The translations under genes and the position numbers were made by a program. The notes beneath the pieces were generated by a model. The model had not been told where the DNA came from, did not search any database, and was given only the letters and a program-made list of their open reading frames with translations. From the NCBI RefSeq assembly GCF_042678185.1, contig NZ_JBHUDQ010000004.1: a stretch of 64,000 nt of DNA, one strand, 5' to 3'. Origin of the DNA: Ramlibacter ginsenosidimutans. Lineage in GTDB: Bacteria; Pseudomonadota; Gammaproteobacteria; Burkholderiales; Burkholderiaceae_C. This document shows, in pieces, positions 58,803-64,000 of the stretch. The first letter of the stretch is position 1. Each line of letters opens with the position of its first letter.

Positions 58803-59000
58803 TCAGGCGGCCGCCTTCTTCTTCGCGTGGTGGTGGCCCACGACGGCACCGACTGCAGCGCCCGCCTTCGCGTGATGGCCCGCAACGTGTCCCACCGCTG
58901 CGCCCACTGCGGCCCCCTTCAGGGCTCCAGCGTTGGCGGAGAACGGTGCGGCAACTGCGAAGATGGCTGCGAGGGCAGAGGCAACGACGATTCTGTTCAT
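58803..59000 (-). CDS. small secreted glycine-zipper-like protein
   Basis: A 65-residue product with a signal peptide (MNRIVVASALAAIFAVAAPF, then SANA) and a Gly/Ala/His-rich tail: ALKGAAVGAAVGHVAGHH, AKAGAAVGAVVGHHHAKKK. The repeated GxxxG spacing suggests a glycine-zipper. GGGAGCC precedes ATG 59000. Function unknown; such proteins are common in envelopes. Confidence 0.65.
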   Translation of the reverse strand: MNRIVVASALAAIFAVAAPFSANAGALKGAAVGAAVGHVAGHHAKAGAAVGAVVGHHHAKKKAAA

Positions 59001-59327
59001 GATGGCTCCCTTGGGAAAGTTGGAATGACTGCAATCTAAGCATCTGCCTGCCCCGGAACGGTCGGACGGCCCACGCCACGACGGTAGGACAAACGCGGTA
59101 CGAAGATCTCGCCGAACGCTGGAAGAGCGAGCACCCTCGCCGAGTCTGAACGGGCGCTGACCGCAAGCCACGCATAAGCACGCGCCGAATGCCCTCCGTC
59201 GGTTGCGCGTGCCTCTTCATCGCCACGCAACGAACTTTGCAAGCCGTTCACGGTAGCCCGTGCACGTGAACTGCTGGCATCTCGTTGTGGCGAGGTCACG
59301 ACTTGGTGACGCCACAGGAGAACGACA
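59001..59327. other. intergenic region between divergent small secreted-protein genes
   Basis: No gene is supported in these 327 bp. They should contain both promoters. ACAGGAGAACGACA just before 59328 is a clear ribosome site. Nothing else was seen. Confidence 0.4.
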
Positions 59328-59912
59328 ATGATCCGAACCGCCTTCGCCATCGCGGCGCTTGCGAGCGCTTCCGCCGCGTTTGCGCAAACGAGCGCGCCTG
59401 CGGGCGCTCCGCAGGAAGTTCTGCAACGCCAGGCCCATCAGCAGCAACGCATCGACAACGGCCTGAAGGACGGCTCGCTGGGCACGCGCGAAGCGGCTCG
59501 GCTGGAGAAGAAGGAGGCAGCCCTCGACCGCACCATCGCGCGCGACGAGAAGCACGGGCTGACGCTGCAGGAGGCGCACCGCATCAACCAGCGCGAGAAC
59601 GCACTGAGCCGCCGGATCCACGCAGAAAGGACCAACGGCGTGCGCGGCAACCCGAACAGCGCCAGCAGCCGCCGCATGCAGGCGGACGTGCAGCGCAACG
59701 CGAACGAGGACCGCCGCATGGCACAGGGCGCGGGCGCCGGGCAGCTGTCGCCGAAGGAGATCTCCACCGTCGAGCGCGGCCAGGCGCACGTCGACCGCCG
59801 CGAAGCGCAGGCCGGAGCCGACGGTCACGTGGGTGCAGGCGAGCAGGCGCGGGTCCAGCGCGCCGAGAACCGCCAGAGCCGCCACATCCACCACGATCGC
59901 GCGGTGAACTGA
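59328..59912 (+). CDS. secreted coiled repeat protein
   Basis: A 194-residue product with a signal peptide (to about 20, ASAAFAQ) followed by three imperfect repeats of about 40 residues with a common pattern: QRIDNGLKDGSLGTREAARL, then DRTIARDEKHGLTLQEAHRI and QGAGAGQLSPKEISTVERGQ. Each has a GxLxxxEaxxL core and highly charged helices. Similar proteins of unknown role are frequent in Burkholderiales. ATG 59328 with a good ribosome site. Confidence 0.7.
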   Translation: MIRTAFAIAALASASAAFAQTSAPAGAPQEVLQRQAHQQQRIDNGLKDGSLGTREAARLEKKEAALDRTIARDEKHGLTLQEAHRINQRENALSRRIHAERTNGVRGNPNSASSRRMQADVQRNANEDRRMAQGAGAGQLSPKEISTVERGQAHVDRREAQAGADGHVGAGEQARVQRAENRQSRHIHHDRAVN

Positions 59913-60026
59913 GATGCGTACTGGGCACTGATGGATGGAGCCGTCGCACGAGCGGAGGCTCCGCCGCGTGCCGGCCAGCCGTGTGCGTCGGCACACGGCT
60001 TCGGGATCGCATCCTGTCCTGCGGTG

Positions 60027-60686
60027 CTACTGGTGCGCGCCGGGCACCGCCACCGGCGCCGCGCCGCAGGAGGGCCGCACGTCCGGACCGCAAGCGCGCG
60101 GTGCCAGGTCCTTGTCCACGCAGATCCGCACCTCGGTGAGCGCGCCGCCGCCGCAGTTGACGACGATGGCCCGCGACGGCAGCGACGGATTCGCGCCGCG
60201 CAGTGCCCGCACGATGTCCGCGGCCCGCATGCTCGCCGTGCGGTCGCCCGGCTGCAGCTCGGACGGGATGCGGATGCTGTCGCGTGCGCTCGCCGCGGCC
60301 TGGAAGTAGTCGCGCGGCGACAGCCCGGAACAGGTGCCGTGCCGGGCCCATTCATGGGCAGCGAGCTGCGCGCTCGGGTACACGGTCGCGGCGACCTGCG
60401 ACTCTTGCGGCGTGAGCAGGCGGCCCGAGCAAGTCTGCGGGTATCCGCCTGCCGCGTACTGCGGCCACAGCCCATGCAGCACGAAGCCGTGCGGTTGCGC
60501 GCATTCGTCGCTGCGGTCGCGATGCGTGGCGCAGAAGGTCGGCGCCCACGAGAGGCTCAGGACGTAGTAGTCGAACTCGACCGCACCAGGGTTCCGGTCA
60601 GCTTCGTGGTGATGCCGGCGCGCATGGGACGTGCCTGCCGCCATGCTCACGACGAGTGCCAGGACGATAGTGACCAGTCTTGCCAT
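60027..60686 (-). CDS. ribonuclease T2-family protein
   Basis: A 219-residue secreted RNase. A signal peptide to about residue 22 is followed by the two catalytic motifs: FVLHGLWPQY (CAS I, His71) and HEWARHGTCSG (CAS II, Glu112 and His116). Cysteines at about 52, 62, 86 and 119 would form the usual disulfides. It degrades RNA in the periplasm or outside. No inhibitor gene adjoins. Convergent with the preceding repeat gene. Confidence 0.9.
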   Translation of the reverse strand: MARLVTIVLALVVSMAAGTSHARRHHHEADRNPGAVEFDYYVLSLSWAPTFCATHRDRSDECAQPHGFVLHGLWPQYAAGGYPQTCSGRLLTPQESQVAATVYPSAQLAAHEWARHGTCSGLSPRDYFQAAASARDSIRIPSELQPGDRTASMRAADIVRALRGANPSLPSRAIVVNCGGGALTEVRICVDKDLAPRACGPDVRPSCGAAPVAVPGAHQ

Positions 60687-60812
60687 TCCACTCTCCTGCG
60701 GGGATCGGCCGCGAGCATAAGGCCGCGCGGAATTTCCGTGGGACGAGTGGCGGCGGCACCTGCGCGATCCCGCAGCAGCTAGGATCGTCCACGTCCTTTT
60801 CCTGTGCTCCCC

Positions 60813-61859
60813 ATGCGCACCGAACTCCCACCTTCAGCGAGCCGCGTCGCACCCCGCACGCTCGAGCGCGTGTCCGCGGCCGTCGTGGTGGCGCTCGCAT
60901 TGCTTGCCGTGCTGTGGCTGCACGTGCTCGGCGTCCTGATCTGCGCGCTCGTTGCGCATTCCGTGTACCGGCGCCTGATGCGCCTTCTCGAGAGGAAGCT
61001 GCCGGCGCGGACGGCGACGGTGGCCGCCATTCTCTTCACTGTGCTGGCGCTCGCCGTCCTCGCGTGGGCGGTATGGCAGGCCACTGCGTTACTGAGTTCG
61101 CCCACGGGCGGTGTGCCAAGCCTGCTGCAGTTCCTGGCCGAGACGCTCGACCGCCTCCGCAGCAGCCTGCCCGCCTGGATCGCGGACCGCATCCCGAAGT
61201 CGGCCGACGATTTCACCCGTGTGGCGGCGTCGTGGTTGCGTGGGCACGCGCAGAAATTGCAGCTCTGGGGACACGCAGCGCTGCGTGCCGCCGCGCACGT
61301 GCTGGTGGGCCTCATCATCGGCCTGCTCGCGGCGTTCGAGCGCAAGCCGAGGGCCGCGTCACCCTGGGCAGTGGCTTGCGCGGAGTCGCTGGCCAATGTG
61401 GCTCGCGCATTCGACCTGATCGTGTCCGCGCAGGTTCGCATTGCCCTGATCAACACTGTCCTGACGGCTGCCTATGTGTTCGTCGTGCTGCCGCTTGCAG
61501 GGACGCACCTGCCGCTGGCAAGGACGCTGGTCGCAGTCACGCTGCTTACCGGGTTCGTTCCCATCGTCGGCAACCTCGTGTCGAGTGCGGCCATCGTCAT
61601 CGCTTCGCTCGCCGCCGGCACTGGCGTCACTGTGGCGTCCGTCGCCTTCCTGCTGGGAGTGCACAAGCTCGAATACTTCCTGAACGCCCACTTCGTGGGA
61701 CGGTCTGCGAACGTGCCCGCGTTCTGCCTGCTCGGCGGCATCGTGGCGCTGGAAGCGGCGTTCGGCGTGTCCGGCCTGCTGGCGGCACCGATCTATTGTG
61801 CGTGGCTGTTCGGGGAGTTGCAGGCGGCCGGTCTGCTGGCGCCCGATCCACCGCGATAA
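60813..61859 (+). CDS. AI-2E family (PerM/UPF0118) permease
   Basis: A 348-residue membrane protein. It has paired N-terminal helices, a soluble loop (about 105-165) and a C-terminal membrane bundle with LLTGFVPIVGNLVSSAAIVIASLAAG (near 245-270) and VGRSANVPAFCLLGGIVALEAAFGVSGLLAAP. These are the family's diagnostic parts; functions range from Na+/H+ exchange to signal export and cannot be resolved. ATG 60813; an in-frame GTG at 60804 is possible. Confidence 0.82.
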   Translation: MRTELPPSASRVAPRTLERVSAAVVVALALLAVLWLHVLGVLICALVAHSVYRRLMRLLERKLPARTATVAAILFTVLALAVLAWAVWQATALLSSPTGGVPSLLQFLAETLDRLRSSLPAWIADRIPKSADDFTRVAASWLRGHAQKLQLWGHAALRAAAHVLVGLIIGLLAAFERKPRAASPWAVACAESLANVARAFDLIVSAQVRIALINTVLTAAYVFVVLPLAGTHLPLARTLVAVTLLTGFVPIVGNLVSSAAIVIASLAAGTGVTVASVAFLLGVHKLEYFLNAHFVGRSANVPAFCLLGGIVALEAAFGVSGLLAAPIYCAWLFGELQAAGLLAPDPPR

Positions 61860-61903
61860 CCCGCTTCAGGCCCAGCGAGGCCCATGGCGGCGGCATCCGG
61901 TGA

Positions 61904-62491
61904 TCACGGATGGATCTTCTCGCCGCGGGCAAGCATCTCCACGAGCGTCTCGATCCGCCTCGTACGCGTCTCCGATCGCTTTGCGGTCTGGACCCGCCAC
62001 AAGACGGCATAGCGGTTCGCGCCATCCAGCTGGGCGAAGAAGCTCCTTGCATCGGGCCGTGCATCGAGGGCTGCCTGCAGGTCAGGCGGCACGACTGCCG
62101 TGCGCGGGCCATCGTAAGCCGCATCCCATCGCCCGTCCCCCTGGGCGCGGACGATCTCCGCCATTCCACTTGGCTGCATGCGACCCGATCGGATCAAGCC
62201 CTCCGCCTTCTCGCGATTCGCCTTCGACCACAGGCTGCGCGCGCGCCTTGGCGTGAACCGCTGCAGCCAGTGCTGTTCGTCCACGGCCTTCTTCTGCCCG
62301 TCGATCCAGCCGTAGCAAAGCGCGATTTCCACGGCATGCGCATACGTGACCGTCGGTTCCCCGGCGCCAGTCTTGGCAATCAGCAGCCAGACGCCATCGG
62401 ACGATGCGTGGTTCTTGCGCAGCCACGCCTCGAACCCGCGGGAGGTCGCAAAGCGAAGCGGCTCCGGCGTCGAGGCCATTCCCTTGACCAT
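61904..62491 (-). CDS. YdeI/OmpD-associated family protein
   Basis: A 195-residue protein with the YdeI pattern: FATSRGFEAWLRKNHASSDGVWL (about 14-36), YAHAVEIALCYGWIDGQKK (about 50-68), FTPRRARSLWSKANREKAEGLI and FFAQLDGANRYAVLWRVQTAK. The family is linked to polymyxin tolerance and surface changes in enterics; its mechanism is unknown. ATG 62491. Confidence 0.85.
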   Translation of the reverse strand: MVKGMASTPEPLRFATSRGFEAWLRKNHASSDGVWLLIAKTGAGEPTVTYAHAVEIALCYGWIDGQKKAVDEQHWLQRFTPRRARSLWSKANREKAEGLIRSGRMQPSGMAEIVRAQGDGRWDAAYDGPRTAVVPPDLQAALDARPDARSFFAQLDGANRYAVLWRVQTAKRSETRTRRIETLVEMLARGEKIHP

Positions 62492-62567
62492 GATCCCAGT
62501 GTACGTGCGGCACAGTGACCGGAGCTGTCTGCCCCTGGCCGGACGGTCCCGCGGCGATTGATCGCCT

Positions 62568-63176
62568 TCACCGCGTCACAGGGCCCATGGAATCCCTGCG
62601 ATCCGCCTCCTGCTGCTTCCGGTCGTTCGCAGCCAGCCCATACCAGCCCAGTTCCGCCGGCGGCAGTGCTCGCCCTTGCGGCGCCTGGAGCATCGCGTCG
62701 TACAGCGCGGGCGGCACGTTCACCTCCTTCAGGTAAGCCCTGACGAAAGCATCCAGCCTGGCCTGCTTGCTCTCCCGTACTTCGGGCGGGAGGTGATCGT
62801 CGTCGGGGTCGTACGGCTTGTGGACGCCGACGACCGCTCCGGGCTGCACCACGCGGTAAGGCGCGCCTGCCAGCACATAGACGCAAGCACTGAAGCACGA
62901 GGATCCTGCTTCTACTATCGCGACACCCTTCATCTGCCGAAGCAGTCTGCCGATGGCGATCGCCGAGACGAGCTGGCCTCCTCCGGAGTCCAGGTGCACC
63001 ACCATGCCCTGCCGTCTGCGCTCGATCAGGCTCTGCAGGTCACGCGGCAGGATCTCCCCCTTGAGCCAGGTTGCGCCTGCGACGCCGACGACTTCGGCAC
63101 GGTCAGGCGCAACGAACGCGGCCAGCGCGAACGCAAGAAGGGAGGCCAGGAACCGGGATACCGACATGAAGCCCAT
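62568..63176 (-). CDS. ClpP/SDH-like periplasmic serine protease
   Basis: A 202-residue protein with an N-terminal signal/anchor and a ClpP-like core: HLDSGGGQLVSAIAIGRLLRQM (about 61-82), the putative nucleophile in GSSCFSACVYVLAGAP (about 93-108), and GVHKPYDPDDD containing the likely His. It resembles the COG3904 secreted group. ATG 63176 (or 63167) is used; TTG 63188 is less likely. Substrate unknown. Confidence 0.75.
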   Translation of the reverse strand: MGFMSVSRFLASLLAFALAAFVAPDRAEVVGVAGATWLKGEILPRDLQSLIERRRQGMVVHLDSGGGQLVSAIAIGRLLRQMKGVAIVEAGSSCFSACVYVLAGAPYRVVQPGAVVGVHKPYDPDDDHLPPEVRESKQARLDAFVRAYLKEVNVPPALYDAMLQAPQGRALPPAELGWYGLAANDRKQQEADRRDSMGPVTR

Positions 63177-63303
63177 CACGCACTTCAAGAGGGTTTCACA
63201 CTGTGCGGGAGATCTTCAATGGCACGAATGGCTCCCCTGGGCGAAGTCACGAAGACCTGGCGCCTGTTGGGCACCTATGCCACGACCGGAGCCAGGATGC
63301 AAA

Positions 63304-63323
63304 ATGCCCGCCGAAGCGGGCAT
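63304..63323 (-). terminator. rho-independent terminator
   Basis: ATGCCCGC/GCGGGCAT with a 4-nt loop, followed on the minus strand by TTTTGC. It lies 21 bp past the stop of the lysine-rich protein. Confidence 0.8.
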
Positions 63324-63344
63324 TGCCGAAAGCGCAGGGAAGCC

Positions 63345-63713
63345 TTACTTGCGGGCTTCTTCCTTCTTGGCATCGGCCTTCACTTCGGCCTTTTGCTCCT
63401 TGGCATCTGCTGCCACGTCGGCCTTGGTCTTCTTCGCATCGGCTGCGTGGACCTTCTGGTCTGCCTTGGCGTTGGCAGCGGCCTTCTCGGCGTTTTTCTG
63501 GGCGGCCGCAGCCTTCTTGGCAGCCTTGGCCTCTGCCTTGGCCTTCTTCTTCTCCGCAGCCGAAGTGGTCTTGGCTGCCTTCGTGTCCGCCTTGGCTTCG
63601 GCCTTCATTTCGGTCTTGGCAGCGGCGGAATCGGCGGCCGTGGGAGCGCTGGCTTGCGCAAACGACGACGCGGCAAAGAAGGTGGCAGCCAGAAGGGCAA
63701 GAAGCTTGTTCAT
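63345..63713 (-). CDS. secreted Lys/Ala-rich protein
   Basis: A 122-residue product: a signal peptide (MNKLLALLAATFFAASSFAQ) followed by a low-complexity helical tail rich in Ala, Lys and Glu (KTEMKAEAKADTKAAK; AEKKKAKAEAKAAKKAAAA). Histone H1-like tails look similar, but the signal peptide points to the envelope. ATG 63713 with a preceding GAGAT. Confidence 0.7.
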   Translation of the reverse strand: MNKLLALLAATFFAASSFAQASAPTAADSAAAKTEMKAEAKADTKAAKTTSAAEKKKAKAEAKAAKKAAAAQKNAEKAAANAKADQKVHAADAKKTKADVAADAKEQKAEVKADAKKEEARK

Positions 63714-64000
63714 GATGGTGATCTCTCGGTAGGGAAGCGAAATGAGTTGCCGGACTGGCCTCCCTGCTTTAACGCTGTAGCGTAGGGAACCGTTGACCGT
63801 TGAGCGTGAATCAATTCGCGCGTCGCATGCGGTCCATTTGCGCCAATGGATCCAGACCTGCAATCAGCCTCAGGTGGCCGCGAGCAAGAACCTGGCAGTT
63901 CGAGCGCGCGCGAATCAATGGCCACGCGGCGCGGGAGCGGGACGGTCGCGACCGGCAGCCCGGAGTCGTCAGTTCTGCGAAAAGAGAGGTACGGCGCCGA
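63714..64000. other. right-edge stretch with no supported gene
   Basis: The 287 bp upstream of the Lys/Ala-rich gene probably hold its promoter. No recognisable gene is seen. Confidence 0.4.

Noticed and set aside
58124..58885. 253-codon minus-strand frame opposite the small secreted protein
   Set aside because: Antisense shadow; the plus-strand gene has a signal peptide, ribosome site and terminator.

Overview
The window is high-GC (the catabolic regions have long antisense frames that are artefacts of GC-rich third positions) and looks like chromosome of a betaproteobacterium of the Burkholderiales, most like Comamonadaceae (Ramlibacter/Variovorax/Acidovorax type). The evidence is four Bug/TctC-type tripartite-tricarboxylate receptor genes, family III CoA-transferases, a protocatechuate 4,5-dioxygenase operon with pobA, and one LysR, MarR, GntR or IclR regulator per catabolic operon. 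No rRNA, tRNA, phage or IS element was recognised. Layout: 210-2320 is a YeiH-type anion exporter with its divergent LysR regulator. 2363-11183 is a GntR-controlled locus: two RraA-like lyases on the minus strand, and on the plus strand a six-gene run (Bug receptor, CoA-transferase, enoyl-CoA hydratase, HMG-CoA-lyase-like enzyme, acyl-CoA dehydrogenase, MmgE/PrpD) that reads as uptake, CoA activation and beta-oxidation-like breakdown of an unknown branched or dicarboxylic acid. 11147-17221 is a second CoA-dependent operon (hydratase, CoA-transferase, Bug receptor, MDR reductase, then an aminotransferase) behind a divergent IclR gene with a perfect palindrome. 17313-19473 has a Crp/Fnr regulator and the eroded remains of a two-component cluster. 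19519-31166 is an envelope region: two tandem GH12-like lipoproteins with paired carbohydrate-binding modules, a beta-propeller lipoprotein, a SYLF protein, a MarR/MFS pair and an unusual sensor kinase with two ATPase domains. 31215-37377 has an MDR enzyme, a CDF transporter, BenE, a secreted protein with repeated GGNDRY-like motifs and an L,D-transpeptidase. 37606-41792 is a 4-hydroxybenzoate/protocatechuate operon (ligA-ligB-pobA-livJ-like) with a divergent MarR gene. The most distinctive part is 41825-48615, a chromosomal integron. Its integrase gene (plus strand, 47865-48615) faces away from a minus-strand array of about 5 kb. Five attC sites are exactly 114 bp and one is 81 bp, with a degenerate site at the distal end. 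Cassettes, outward from the integrase, encode an isochorismatase-like hydrolase, a secreted protein, a 343-aa protein with a possible nuclease motif, a small membrane protein, a DUF2971 protein, a HicA-HicB toxin-antitoxin pair and a Rap1a/Tai-like periplasmic protein. A further toxin-antitoxin pair with a broken toxin lies beyond them. The integrase has lost an internal block carrying the HxxR and tyrosine catalytic residues, although its promoter and a LexA-like SOS box are still recognisable, so the array is probably frozen unless an integrase acts in trans. 48856-63713 is ordinary chromosome: a DUF4145 protein, amidase/DinB, two more Bug receptor operons (one with a TauD-type dioxygenase, one with an alpha/beta hydrolase and a metallo-beta-lactamase-fold lipoprotein), then small secreted proteins, RNase T2, an AI-2E family permease, a YdeI-like protein and a ClpP-like periplasmic protease.
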